A DNA stretch of 64,000 bases from Flavobacteriaceae bacterium (GCA_024743095.1 JANSXF010000007.1:1-64000); one strand, 5' to 3'; shown: positions 48,679-57,744, counted from the first letter of the stretch. Notes: generated from the sequence alone by a model not told the origin. Numbers and translations: made by a program.

Positions 48679-49014
48679 TTACATGGAAAGTTTATCGTAC
48701 TTGTTCATCATCTGGACACCATGAACCAATGTGGCACCACTTTCTATGGCTGCCCCTGCATGAACGGCCTCCATCATCTCTTCCTTGGTGATGCCGCGTT
48801 GCAGACCATCCTTGGTATAGGCATCAATACAGTACGGGCATTTTACCACGTGTGCCACTGCCAGGGCAATCAATGATTTTTCGCGGGCACTGAGTGCACC
48901 TTCCTCAAAAACCTTTCCGTAATAGTCAAAAAACTTATTGCCCAGTTCCTCGCTCCATTCTGTGATGTTGCCAAACTTTCTAAGGTCCGCCGGGTCGTAA
49001 TATGAATTGGCCAT
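48679..49014 (-). CDS. Arsenosugar biosynthesis-associated peroxidase-like protein (AhpD family)
   Basis: 111 residues of the carboxymuconolactone decarboxylase/AhpD fold. The redox motif is Cys59-Pro-Tyr-Cys62 with His near 55 (AHVVKCPYC), then DAYTKDGLQRGIT. A subgroup with this start (MANSYYDPADLRKFG) is consistently linked to arsS. The role is presumed to be redox protection or reduction in arsenosugar formation. It precedes arsS by 89 bases on the same strand; that gap holds a small GGGAAC/GTTCCC hairpin at 48612-48629. Confidence 0.88.
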   Translation of the reverse strand: MANSYYDPADLRKFGNITEWSEELGNKFFDYYGKVFEEGALSAREKSLIALAVAHVVKCPYCIDAYTKDGLQRGITKEEMMEAVHAGAAIESGATLVHGVQMMNKYDKLSM

Positions 49015-49147
49015 GTCTTTCTATTTAATGTTATACCTAAACATACAACAATTATCACTATTCCTTTAGGTCGAAAGTATGTGGGTAGGATTACAAATTC
49101 CCAAAAACAATTACTTTGATTTACATAGAACCTGATTGTCAGTGGTC

Positions 49148-49179
49148 TAAAAAAGAAAAGAGCGATCACCGTCGCTCTT
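49148..49179 (-). terminator. Rho-independent terminator of the fasciclin gene
   Basis: On the minus strand AAGAGCGA and TCGCTCTT form an 8-bp perfect stem with a 6-base loop, followed by TTCTTTTTT. It lies 29 bases after the fasciclin stop and insulates the arsenosugar genes downstream. Confidence 0.85.
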
Positions 49180-49207
49180 CCACTAATTCAAATTATGGGG
49201 GGACTAT

Positions 49208-49765
49208 TTATTTTGAAGGCAAGACAACAGTATCCACCACATGGATCACCCCATTGGATTGGTTCACATCGGCAATGGTTACGGTGGATACGTTTCCGGC
49301 ACCGTCCCGGATCATGATCATGCCTTTGTCCATCATGGCGGTCAAGGTATCCCCGTTCACTGTGGTAAGCTCGGCCATGCCCTCGCCTTTCTTTATCCAT
49401 TTTTTCAAGTCTTTGGCGTTGTACTTTCCGGCCACTACGTGATAGGTAAGTACCCCTTGCAATTTTGCCTTGTTTTCTGGTTTGAGCAGCGTAGCCACAG
49501 TTCCATCGGGCAATTTTTCGAATGCACTGTTGGTCGGGGCAAATACGGTAAATGGACCTTCACCTTGCAGGGTTTCTACCAATCCGGCAGCTTTTACGGC
49601 AGCGACCAAAGTAGTGTGGTCCTTGGAGTTTACGGCATTGGAAACAATATCCTTGCTGGGGTACATGGGGGCTCCCCCTACCATTTTGGTTTGTGAAAAA
49701 CCAGATGTAAAGATCATAGATCCTGCACAAGCAAAAAGTAACGTTAATGTTTTAATAGATTTCAT
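49208..49765 (-). CDS. Fasciclin (FAS1) domain secreted protein
   Basis: 185 residues: a signal peptide (about 1-24, ending SGFSQ), a short linker and one complete FAS1 domain. The domain shows the two conserved blocks FTVFAPTNSAFEKL and, at the end, NGVIHVVDTVVLP, with the TYHVVAGKY strand between. FAS1 domains mediate adhesion to carbohydrates or other proteins. It is monocistronic, with its own terminator. The Cys in the signal is not followed by a lipobox pattern strong enough to call a lipoprotein. Confidence 0.92.
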   Translation of the reverse strand: MKSIKTLTLLFACAGSMIFTSGFSQTKMVGGAPMYPSKDIVSNAVNSKDHTTLVAAVKAAGLVETLQGEGPFTVFAPTNSAFEKLPDGTVATLLKPENKAKLQGVLTYHVVAGKYNAKDLKKWIKKGEGMAELTTVNGDTLTAMMDKGMIMIRDGAGNVSTVTIADVNQSNGVIHVVDTVVLPSK

Positions 49766-49924
49766 GAGATTTAATTTTTAGTTTATATCATCACTTACGG
49801 AGTTTTGGTCAGAGGGGTTTGGTTTTTTGATTGTAGCGAGGTCTTTTAATTGAAATGCAATGTTGTCGTAACCTTGGAAAACCAACAATATGTTAACTTT
49901 ACAGTTTATTGATTCTCAACAAAA

Positions 49925-50698
49925 ATGCTTGAAGATAAATCCATAGGCTTGATACTTTCCGGGGGAGGTGTCCGGGGGATGGCACATATAGGGCTTATAA
50001 AGGCCATGCGCGAACACCAGATTGAGGCAAAGGTGGTCGCTGGCACAAGTATCGGGGCGTTGGTCGGTGCGCTATATGCCAACGACAATTCGGTGGAGGA
50101 TATGCTCAAGTTCTTCAAAGAGACACCACTGTTCCAATATAGCTTTTTTGCCATCAACAAACCGGGGTTTATTGACACGGAACGGTATTTTGGGATTTTT
50201 AAGCATTTCTTCCCCGAGAACAATTTCAAAAGTTTAAAGCGTCCCCTTTTTGTGGTCGCCACAGATTTACTGAAAGGAACCGAAAAGGTGTTTTATGATG
50301 GTGAGCTCATCAAACCATTATTGGCATCCGCTGCCTTGCCGCCTGTTTTTAGTCCTGTGACCATTGATGATGTACTCTATGCCGATGGGGGGATCATGAA
50401 CAATTTTCCAAAGGAATATGTGGACCATATTACGGACTATACCATTGGGAGCAATGTGTCCATAACCGTTCCCTTGGGGAAAAAAGATTTGCGAAATTCC
50501 TTTCAGCTGACCGCTAGGGTCACCAGTTTAATGATCCATGCCTCCAACCATGAGAAATTGCAGGAATGTGATGTTTTTATAGAACCGAGCGAACTGGAGA
50601 CCATTGGTGTTTTGGACAAAAAAGGCATAGAAAATGCCTTTAATATCGGCTACGAGCATGGAAGTAGGGCCTTGGAAAAATTATTGGCCAAGACCTAG
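49925..50698 (+). CDS. Patatin-like phospholipase (RssA-type)
   Basis: 257 residues, cytoplasmic, with the full patatin site: the oxyanion loop GGGVRG (13-18), nucleophile GTSIGAL near 39-45 with Ser41, and the dyad Asp in ADGGIMNNFP near 152-160. Such enzymes hydrolyse phospholipid or related acyl esters. There is no signal peptide, unlike secreted patatins. It converges on the reductase gene with 15 bases between stops. The substrate cannot be inferred. Confidence 0.92.
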   Translation: MLEDKSIGLILSGGGVRGMAHIGLIKAMREHQIEAKVVAGTSIGALVGALYANDNSVEDMLKFFKETPLFQYSFFAINKPGFIDTERYFGIFKHFFPENNFKSLKRPLFVVATDLLKGTEKVFYDGELIKPLLASAALPPVFSPVTIDDVLYADGGIMNNFPKEYVDHITDYTIGSNVSITVPLGKKDLRNSFQLTARVTSLMIHASNHEKLQECDVFIEPSELETIGVLDKKGIENAFNIGYEHGSRALEKLLAKT

Positions 50699-50713
50699 TT
50701 TGTTCACTTGGAC

Positions 50714-51763
50714 CTACACATCGTCATAATCCACCTTAATACTTGGAGAGGTGGGATGCGATTGACAGGTGAGGATAAACCCTTCTTCAATTTCATTATC
50801 GGTCAGGATCTGGTTTCTTACCATTTCGACCTTCCCTTCGGTAAGTCGGGCAATACAGCTACTGCAAACACCTCCTTGGCAGGAGTATGGGGCGTCAATG
50901 TCCTCTTTTAGCACAGCATCGAGCACCCGTTGTTTTTTGTCCATAACAAAACTGAAAGTCTCATCGTCCAAAAGAACTTCCACCCTAGTTTTTCCTTCCA
51001 GTTCTTCGGCAAGTTCGTCATCGCCATCATCATCGGTGGTAAAGAGCTCAAAATGTATTTTCTCCTTGGCAACGCCATTGTCCTTGAGGGTATCGGTTAC
51101 CTGCTCGATCATTTCTTCGGGACCACAAAGGTAGAAGCCATCGAACTCGGTTCCCTTGAACTTGTTTTTGAGCACAAAGTTTACGGTCGAACGCTCTATC
51201 CTTCCAAAAAGGGCATCCACCTCGGTGGACCTGCTGTACACATATTGTACAAAGAAGCGATCACCATATTGCTCTTTAATGGACTGGATGGTGTTAAAAT
51301 ACATCGTCTCTTCGGGAGATTGATTTCCGAAGACCAGGACAAAAGTACTTTCCGGATGGCTCCCCAAAACCGTTTGGGCAATGCTCATGATAGGGGTGAT
51401 TCCACTACCTGCGGCAAAGGCCGCTATTTTTTTTGGTGAGGTTTGATCGAAGACAAAACGTCCCTCGGGCAACATGACCTGAATTTCGTCCCCGGCCTTC
51501 AATTGCTCGTTGGCATACACGGAAAAGGTTCCGCCCTCCATTTTTTTGATGCCCACGGTCAATTTGCCGGACGAAGGCGGTGATGAAATGGAATAGGCCC
51601 GGCGAAGCTCCTTTCCATCCAAAGTGAATTTTAAGGTAATGTATTGACCCGCTTTAAAGCTGTAATCCTCTTTTAGGTTTTCCGGGATATCAAAGGTAAG
51701 GGCCACGGCATTTGGCGTTAATCGGTCCACCGCGGCTATTTTTAAGGCATGAAAATGACTCAT
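50714..51763 (-). CDS. Ferredoxin-NAD(P)H reductase with C-terminal 2Fe-2S domain, PaaE-like
   Basis: 349 residues in the order FAD-binding domain (RRAYSISSPP near 53-62), NAD(P)-binding domain (GSGITPIMSIAQ; CGPEEMIEQV), and a plant-type 2Fe-2S domain with YSCQGGVCSSCIA near 300-312 and a further Cys near 340. This is the architecture of PaaE/PaaK, the reductase of phenylacetyl-CoA epoxidase, and of related oxygenase reductases. The other paa genes are not here, so it probably serves another oxygenase or desaturase. Acidic insertion DDDGDDELAEE near residue 247 is unusual. A promoter box lies just upstream. Confidence 0.88.
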   Translation of the reverse strand: MSHFHALKIAAVDRLTPNAVALTFDIPENLKEDYSFKAGQYITLKFTLDGKELRRAYSISSPPSSGKLTVGIKKMEGGTFSVYANEQLKAGDEIQVMLPEGRFVFDQTSPKKIAAFAAGSGITPIMSIAQTVLGSHPESTFVLVFGNQSPEETMYFNTIQSIKEQYGDRFFVQYVYSRSTEVDALFGRIERSTVNFVLKNKFKGTEFDGFYLCGPEEMIEQVTDTLKDNGVAKEKIHFELFTTDDDGDDELAEELEGKTRVEVLLDDETFSFVMDKKQRVLDAVLKEDIDAPYSCQGGVCSSCIARLTEGKVEMVRNQILTDNEIEEGFILTCQSHPTSPSIKVDYDDV

Positions 51764-51779
51764 GTATCGAATTTTGCTG

Positions 51780-51787
51780 CAAAATTA
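51780..51787 (-). promoter_or_regulatory. Candidate -7 box for the PaaE-like reductase
   Basis: On the minus strand this reads TAATTTTG, a TAnnTTTG match, 16 bases before the ATG at 51763. Confidence 0.4.
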
Positions 51788-51883
51788 AGCATTACAGTCC
51801 TTTTGCAGGTCTATTTTTATAAAAAGCATGTCTCTTCTGTAACAAATCCGATAAATTAGACACCAACTAAAAAAACGCCAACC

Positions 51884-53353
51884 ATGCTCAAACATTTTAT
51901 GGGACTCCAATGGAAGTCATTTTTTAGATCTGCAACCTTTAAAACAGAGATCTGGTTTAAGATATTGATGGCCTTGGGCGCCCTTTACTTTATTGTGGTT
52001 TTCCTGGGAATGGGTGTCGGTGCCTTTTTCTTGATCAAGGAAATGGAAATTGGTGACCCGCTTCGTGTGGTGAACCAGTTCATGATCTATTACCTGGCCT
52101 TTGACCTGGTGTTCCGGTACATGCTCCAGAAAATGCCCGTCACCAATATCAAACCATTGCTCTATTTGCCCATAAGCAAGAGCAAGGTGGTCAATTTTTC
52201 ATTGGGAAAAACGATAATTTCCTTTTTCAATATTGCCCATGCCTTCTTTTTTATTCCGTTTAGCATTGTGTTGCTTACCCAGGACTACCCGCCCTTGCAG
52301 GTCATTGGTTGGCACTTGGCCTTGATGGCCTTGATCTACTGCAATAACTTTATCAATGTAATGGTGAACAACCAGAACGTGGTCTTTTATGTGATTGCAG
52401 TATTGTTCATTGTTGCCGGGGCATCACAATACTATCAATGGTTTGATATTACCGTCTATACCCAACCGATTTTCGACTTTTTCTATGATATCCCGTGGAC
52501 GGCCATTATCCCTTGGGTGATTTTGATCGGATTGTACTACGGTGCTTTCGCCTATTTTAAAAAACATATGTATCTGGATGGCGGCTTGGCCAAAAAACAG
52601 ACCGAGGCCAAGACCGAGAACCTGGAATGGTTGGACCGCTTCGGGAATTTGGGTACTTTCCTGAAGAACGACATCAAACTGATAAAACGAAACAAAAGAT
52701 CGCGTTCCGCTGTGATAGCGGGAGCCTTCTTTATTTTTTATGGACTCCTGTTTTTTACCGGGGCCCTGGAGGTCTACGACGGCCCTTTCTGGAAAATCTT
52801 TGCGGGGATATTCGTTACCGGCGGTTTCCTGTTCAGTTTTGGGCAGTACGTGCCCAGTTGGGACAGCAGCTATTATCCTTTGATGATGAGCCAGAACATC
52901 AAGTACCGGGAGTACCTCTCTTCCAAATGGTATTTGGTGATCATAGCGACCGTTATTTCCACGATTTTGGCCACGTTCTACATTTATTTTGGATGGGAGG
53001 CCTATGCCGCTGTATTGGTGGGCGCCATTTACAATATTGGCATCAACAGCTATTTGGTGCTATGGGGCGGGGCTTATGTAAAGACCCCGATAGACCTTAC
53101 ATCGAATAAAAAGGCCTTTGGCGACAAGCAGGCCTTTAATGCCAAGACCTTGTTGCTCACTTTGCCCAAACTGGCCCTACCTATAGGGATTTATGCCATT
53201 GGCCACTTTTTGATCAACCCCATGGCGGGATACATTTTTGTCGCCGTTTTTGGACTGCTCGGATTCGTTTTCAAGAACAAGGTGTTCACCATGATCGAGG
53301 GCATTTACAAAAAGGAGAAATACAAAACATTGTTAGCCTACAAACAGAAATAA
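51884..53353 (+). CDS. DUF5687 family ABC-transporter permease-like protein
   Basis: 489 residues with about 11-12 membrane helices and the family start HFMGLQWKSFFRSATF. DUF5687 proteins resemble the permease part of ABC-2 exporters and are paired with an ATP-binding gene, here 22 bases downstream. Central loop residues about 250-280 (NLGTFLKNDIKLIKRNKRSRSAV) form a basic cytoplasmic segment that could contact the ATPase. Substrate unknown. It has no obvious link to the flanking genes. Confidence 0.85.
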   Translation: MLKHFMGLQWKSFFRSATFKTEIWFKILMALGALYFIVVFLGMGVGAFFLIKEMEIGDPLRVVNQFMIYYLAFDLVFRYMLQKMPVTNIKPLLYLPISKSKVVNFSLGKTIISFFNIAHAFFFIPFSIVLLTQDYPPLQVIGWHLALMALIYCNNFINVMVNNQNVVFYVIAVLFIVAGASQYYQWFDITVYTQPIFDFFYDIPWTAIIPWVILIGLYYGAFAYFKKHMYLDGGLAKKQTEAKTENLEWLDRFGNLGTFLKNDIKLIKRNKRSRSAVIAGAFFIFYGLLFFTGALEVYDGPFWKIFAGIFVTGGFLFSFGQYVPSWDSSYYPLMMSQNIKYREYLSSKWYLVIIATVISTILATFYIYFGWEAYAAVLVGAIYNIGINSYLVLWGGAYVKTPIDLTSNKKAFGDKQAFNAKTLLLTLPKLALPIGIYAIGHFLINPMAGYIFVAVFGLLGFVFKNKVFTMIEGIYKKEKYKTLLAYKQK

Positions 53354-53375
53354 CACACCATTAATAGGAAGATAC

Positions 53376-54071
53376 ATGATCACAGCTTATAATTTGACCA
53401 AGACCTACGGAGAAAACACCGTTTTGAACATTGAACATTTGGAGATTCCCAAAGGGCAGAGCTTTGGCCTGGTCGGGAACAATGGGGCGGGGAAAACAAC
53501 GCTTTTCAGTTTATTGCTCGATTTGATCCAACCCTCCTCCGGCCATATCATCAACAAGGAGGTGCAAGTGGACCAGAGCGAGGATTGGAAACCGTTTACA
53601 TCGGCATTTATCGATGAGACCTTCCTGATAGGATACCTCACGCCCGAAGAATACTTCTACTTTATCGGGGAACTTCGTGGGAGGAACAAGGCCGATGTGG
53701 ATGCCCTGCTATCCAATTTTGAGGATTTTTTCCATGGCGAGATCTTGGGCCAGAAAAAGTATTTGCGGGACCTTTCCAAGGGAAACCAGAAGAAAGTGGG
53801 CATTGTGGCCAGCTTTATCGGGAACCCCGAAGTGGTGATCTTGGACGAGCCTTTCGCCAATTTGGACCCGACCACCCAAATCCGATTAAAGGGGATCATC
53901 AAGGATTTGGCGGCAAAGGAAGGGGTGACCGTACTGGTTTCCAGCCACGATTTGATCCACGTCACCGAAGTCTGCGAACGGATCGTAGTGCTCAACAAGG
54001 GAGAAATCGTGAAGGATATCCATACCTCTGCCGAAACCATGAAGGAACTCGAGGCCTTCTTTGCCGGCTAA
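53376..54071 (+). CDS. ABC transporter ATP-binding protein
   Basis: 231 residues with all ABC motifs: Walker A GNNGAGKTT (about 34-42), a signature of degenerate form DLSKGNQKKVG near 131-141 (LSKGN in place of LSGGQ), Walker B VVILDEPFANLDP, and the switch His in SSHDLIH. The LSKGN form is seen in ABC-2 type exporters. It is the motor for the DUF5687 permease, 22 bases upstream. Direction of transport is probably outward; the substrate is unknown. Confidence 0.93.
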   Translation: MITAYNLTKTYGENTVLNIEHLEIPKGQSFGLVGNNGAGKTTLFSLLLDLIQPSSGHIINKEVQVDQSEDWKPFTSAFIDETFLIGYLTPEEYFYFIGELRGRNKADVDALLSNFEDFFHGEILGQKKYLRDLSKGNQKKVGIVASFIGNPEVVILDEPFANLDPTTQIRLKGIIKDLAAKEGVTVLVSSHDLIHVTEVCERIVVLNKGEIVKDIHTSAETMKELEAFFAG

Positions 54072-54103
54072 TGTTTGAAAGGCGACACTGAAATTCTTGC
54101 ATT

Positions 54104-54168
54104 TTATCGATAAGCCTTATAATAATACGCTCATTTTTGAGTTTATGCTTACACAAGATTATCGATAA
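54104..54168. promoter_or_regulatory. Two identical 10-base palindromes upstream of sprE
   Basis: TTATCGATAA occurs at 54104-54113 and 54159-54168, with centres 55 bases apart in the 99-base gap before sprE. The second copy abuts a TAnnTTTG-like TAATTTTG (54166-54173) that runs into the TTG start codon. A regulator binding both sites is possible. The motif is A+T-rich, so chance is not excluded. Confidence 0.4.
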
Positions 54169-54170
54169 TT

Positions 54171-56702
54171 TTGAAGCTTCATCACACATTTTTAGGTGCC
54201 ATGGTCTTGGGAGGACTTGCATTCAATGCATGTTCCACCCAAAAGGACAAGTTCATCAACCGAAACTGGCACGCCATCAACACCGAGTTCAATACCTTGT
54301 ACAACGGTAACCTTGCCTTTCAACAAGGGCTGGAAGAAATCAATGCCAACTACCGGGACGACTATTGGGAAATCCTTCCCGTGGAACGCCTCAAGGTGAC
54401 CGATGAGATAAAACTCGACTCGGAGGACAACAATCCCAACTTCCTTATTGCCGAGGAAAAGGCCACCAAGGCCATCCAAAAGCACAGCATGGACATTAAG
54501 GACGAGGAGCGGAATCCGCAAATAGACGAAGCATTCCTTTTGCTCGGGAAGTCACGCTATTTTGACCAGCGCTATATCCCCGCCCTGGAATCCTTCAATT
54601 ATGTCCTTAGAAAGTACAGCAAGAGCGACAAATTGAACGAGGCCACCATTTGGCGGGAAAAAACCAATATGCGTTTGGACAATCCCGAAGTGGCCATCAA
54701 AAACTTGAAGCGGCTTTTTAAATACGAAAAGCTCAAGGATCAGGAATATGCCGATGCCAATGCTATTTTGGCGCAGTGCTACATCAACCTGAACGCTCCC
54801 GATACCGCCATCCAAAAACTGAAAATATCCCAGGCCTACACCAAAAAGAACCCCGAAAAGGGAAGGTACCTGTTCATCATCGGGCAGTTGTACGATCAAT
54901 TGGGGCATGCCGACAGTGCCAACTACGCCTACAACAAGGTCATTGAGCTCAATCGTAAATCGCCAAGGGTGTATATGATCAATGCACACTTAAAGATGAT
55001 ACAGAACACGGAACTCGCCGAGGGCAACAGGGAACAAATGTTGGAATACCTCACCGATCTGGAAGAGAATCGTGAGAATAGGCCCTTTTTGGACAAAATT
55101 TACCGACAGGTGGCCCAATATCATATGGCCTACCAAGAAGATAGTTTGGCCTTGGCCTATTACAACAGATCCATTCAGGCCACACAGGGAGAACGCAAAT
55201 TGTACGCTTTAAACTATCAGAGCTTTGCGGATTATTATTTTGATCAAGGCGAATACCGATTGGCCGGATCTTACTACGATAGCACCTTGACCAACTTGAA
55301 CGAGAATACGAGAATACATCGCAACATTGGCAAAAAGCTGGACAACCTAGGGGATGTGATCAAATATGAGGATATTGTTCAGCATGCCGATAGCGTGATC
55401 ACACTGTACCAAATGCCCGATGCAGAGCGTACGGCCTATTTTGAGGACTATATTGCCGAAATAAAGCAAAAGGAAGAAGCGGAAGCGGAGAAACAACTGG
55501 AGCGTACCAATGCCGGTTTTGCCACTTTTGCCAATAGCAAGGGCGGCAAAGAGAACCAGGGCAAGTTCTATTTTTACAACATCACCAGTCTGGGCCACGG
55601 TAGAAACGATTTTAAGACCCGATGGGGGACAAGGAATTTAGAGGACGATTGGCGCTGGAGCAACAAATCCAAAACATTGGTTTCCGAAGCTACCGCAGAG
55701 GAGATTGCGGCCAATGACGAAGTGTTGACAGAGGATCAAAAATATTCAGTTGATTATTATTTGGGGCAAGTGCCCACCGATGTGGCCGTTATCGATAGTT
55801 TGAAAGGTGAGCGCAACTTCGCCAATTATCAATTGGGACTGATCTACAAGGAGAAGTTCAAGGACAATATGTTGGCCGCGGCCAAATTGGAGCGTGTACT
55901 GTCCTCCAGCCCGGAAGAGCGTTTGATTTTGCCTTCAAAATATAACCTCTACAAAATCTATGAGGAATCCGGAAGCCCATTGGCGGTGGGCATGAAACAG
56001 AACATCATCACCAACCACCCCGATACGCGCTACGCGGAAATTTTGTTGAACCCGCAAGCGGTACTTGATGGAAATACCGATAGTCCCGATGCGAGGTATG
56101 CGGCCTTGTTCAAAAAGTACGGACAGCAGCAATTTTTGGAAGTCATTACCCGCTCGGAAGAATACATCAACCAATTTACGGGAGACCCCATTGTGCCCAA
56201 GTTCGAGATGTTGAAAGCCAATGCGATCGGCCGTTTGCAAGGTTTTGAGCCCTTCAGGGAGGCCTTGAACTATGTGGCGCTTACCTATCCCAACAATCCC
56301 GAGGGCAAAAAGGCGGAACAGATGGTGGAGGAGCAACTCCCCAAGTTGGAGACCAAGGAGTTTTCCCCAGAAACAGGTTCCACAGGAGCAGGAAACTGGA
56401 AAGTCGTGTTCCCCTTCAAAATTAAAAATGATGAAAAAGCGACCGAAATCAAAGATCGTTTGGTCGAGGTGGTGGAGGAACTCAACTACAAAAACATCGT
56501 GTCCAAGGACATTTACAACCTTGAGGATGAATTTGTGGTAGTGCATGGGTTTCCATCCCGGGATTTCGCCCTGGGCTTTGCCGAGCTTATAAAAAACAAT
56601 AAGGACTACCTTATTAAAGATGAGAATTTTGTAGTTTTATCTGACAATTATAAAATTATACAGGTCCACAAGAATTTAGAATCATACAAAGCACAATTTT
56701 AA
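54171..56702 (+). CDS. sprE: Gliding motility/type IX secretion lipoprotein SprE (PorW), TTG start
   Basis: 843 residues. The lipoprotein signal MKLHHTFLGAMVLGGLAFNAC has Cys21, then STQKDKFINRNWHAINTEFN, the characteristic start of SprE/PorW, and a long array of TPR-like helical repeats. In Flavobacterium johnsoniae SprE, and in Porphyromonas gingivalis PorW, are needed for type IX secretion and, in gliders, for motility. The start must be the TTG at 54171, since the next ATG would cut into the signal peptide. A C-terminal sequence near 700-843 is more beta-like. Other T9SS genes are not in the window. Bactofilin follows after 22 bases. Confidence 0.9.
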   Translation: MKLHHTFLGAMVLGGLAFNACSTQKDKFINRNWHAINTEFNTLYNGNLAFQQGLEEINANYRDDYWEILPVERLKVTDEIKLDSEDNNPNFLIAEEKATKAIQKHSMDIKDEERNPQIDEAFLLLGKSRYFDQRYIPALESFNYVLRKYSKSDKLNEATIWREKTNMRLDNPEVAIKNLKRLFKYEKLKDQEYADANAILAQCYINLNAPDTAIQKLKISQAYTKKNPEKGRYLFIIGQLYDQLGHADSANYAYNKVIELNRKSPRVYMINAHLKMIQNTELAEGNREQMLEYLTDLEENRENRPFLDKIYRQVAQYHMAYQEDSLALAYYNRSIQATQGERKLYALNYQSFADYYFDQGEYRLAGSYYDSTLTNLNENTRIHRNIGKKLDNLGDVIKYEDIVQHADSVITLYQMPDAERTAYFEDYIAEIKQKEEAEAEKQLERTNAGFATFANSKGGKENQGKFYFYNITSLGHGRNDFKTRWGTRNLEDDWRWSNKSKTLVSEATAEEIAANDEVLTEDQKYSVDYYLGQVPTDVAVIDSLKGERNFANYQLGLIYKEKFKDNMLAAAKLERVLSSSPEERLILPSKYNLYKIYEESGSPLAVGMKQNIITNHPDTRYAEILLNPQAVLDGNTDSPDARYAALFKKYGQQQFLEVITRSEEYINQFTGDPIVPKFEMLKANAIGRLQGFEPFREALNYVALTYPNNPEGKKAEQMVEEQLPKLETKEFSPETGSTGAGNWKVVFPFKIKNDEKATEIKDRLVEVVEELNYKNIVSKDIYNLEDEFVVVHGFPSRDFALGFAELIKNNKDYLIKDENFVVLSDNYKIIQVHKNLESYKAQF

Positions 56703-56724
56703 TCCCCAAAAACCCTAGAACACT

Positions 56725-57150
56725 ATGTTTTCTGACAACAAAAAACCACGACCTATGAATGAATTTGGCGGGCAGCCGAACAGAATTGAAAAAAACACGA
56801 CCATAAAGGGAGATATTACCTCCGAGGCCGACTTTAGAATAGATGGCAAATTGGAGGGCAACGTGACCACCTCCGGCAAGGTCGTCATCGGAAAGGATGG
56901 CTATATCAACGGAAAGGTAGAATGTGTGAACGCCGATATCGAAGGCAAGTTCAATGGCGAGCTCAATGTAAAGGATCTTCTTTCCCTGAAATCCTCTGCA
57001 TATATCGAAGGTACCGTGAGCGTGGCGAAATTGGCCGTAGAGCCCGGAGCGACCTTTAATGCCGCCTGTACCATGGGCAAAGGTACGGCATCCGCATCCG
57101 CAACAAAAATGCAGCCAACCCCGAAGAATGAGCCAGCAAAAGCCTCCTAA
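56725..57150 (+). CDS. Bactofilin (polymer-forming cytoskeletal protein)
   Basis: 141 residues. The middle is a right-handed beta-helix of short turns (FRIDGKLEGNVTTSGKVVIG, YINGKVECVNADIEGKFNG, AYIEGTVSVAKLAVEPG) with flexible, Pro/Lys-rich ends, the standard bactofilin plan. Bactofilins polymerise without nucleotides into cytoplasmic filaments that position cell-wall or envelope machines. It lies between sprE and the ATP synthase genes and overlaps atpZ by 23 bases, so it is likely transcribed into that operon, a neighbourhood that I believe recurs in Flavobacteriaceae. Confidence 0.92.
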   Translation: MFSDNKKPRPMNEFGGQPNRIEKNTTIKGDITSEADFRIDGKLEGNVTTSGKVVIGKDGYINGKVECVNADIEGKFNGELNVKDLLSLKSSAYIEGTVSVAKLAVEPGATFNAACTMGKGTASASATKMQPTPKNEPAKAS

Positions 57151-57358
57151 AAAATATAAAAGGACAATCAATACAGCCGCCCGTTTGTCTGGTTCCGCCA
57201 TTCAAATGGGCGTTGTCATTTATTTGGGCGTATGGGGCGGTAAATGGCTGGATGGGCATTTTGGAACGGAAAGAGTGTTCTTGCCCATCTGCACTGTACT
57301 GGCGGTTGCCATTTCCATATATTTGGTGATTCAACAGGTCAAAAAAATCAACGATTGA
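57128..57358 (+). CDS. atpZ: AtpZ/AtpI family ATP synthase accessory protein
   Basis: 76 residues from the ATG at 57128; the tracked start at 57059 lies far inside the bactofilin gene. The basic N-terminus (MSQQKPPKKYKRT) is followed by two membrane helices with the AtpZ marks SAIQMGVVIYLGVWGGKWLD. AtpI/AtpZ proteins assist c-ring assembly or Mg2+/ion handling at the F1Fo complex. It overlaps the bactofilin 3' end by 23 bases and the following gene by 4 bases (TTGA). Confidence 0.88.
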   Translation: MSQQKPPKKYKRTINTAARLSGSAIQMGVVIYLGVWGGKWLDGHFGTERVFLPICTVLAVAISIYLVIQQVKKIND

Positions 57359-57744
57359 AATCAAGATCTTACCCGATTCGATTTGTTTTCCTTTTGTTAG
57401 GGGGATTGACGGCCTTGTTCCTTGCCCAATCATGGGTCTTGGAAGGCCGGGGCCATGACCCGCACTCCCTACATATTATAAAGAGCTATATGCTCAATCT
57501 GATAATGGCTTTGATCATTTTTTTTGCCATTTATATTTTCAGGAACAAATACAGGGATTTGCTCGGCTTCTTTTTTTTAGGGGGGAGCCTTCTTAAGTTC
57601 GCTCTTTTCTTCATTTTTTTATATCCTTCCTTTATTGCGGACGGTACTCTGGAGCGATTGGAGTTCCTTGTGTTTTTTGTTCCCTATGGGTTTGCACTGA
57701 TTCTGGAGACTTACTTTTTGGTGAAACTGCTTAATACTGTGTGA
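57355..57744 (+). CDS. DUF6168-like small membrane protein, TTG start
   Basis: 129 residues from the TTG at 57355, fused to the atpZ stop as TTGA. The tracked start at 57244 lies inside atpZ in another frame. Four hydrophobic helices are visible, ending LETYFLVKLLNTV. I recall this as DUF6168, placed between AtpZ and the a subunit in Flavobacteriaceae. It occupies the place and has the four-helix shape of AtpI in other phyla, so a similar accessory role is possible, though similarity in sequence is not evident. Confidence 0.68.
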   Translation: MKSRSYPIRFVFLLLGGLTALFLAQSWVLEGRGHDPHSLHIIKSYMLNLIMALIIFFAIYIFRNKYRDLLGFFFLGGSLLKFALFFIFLYPSFIADGTLERLEFLVFFVPYGFALILETYFLVKLLNTV

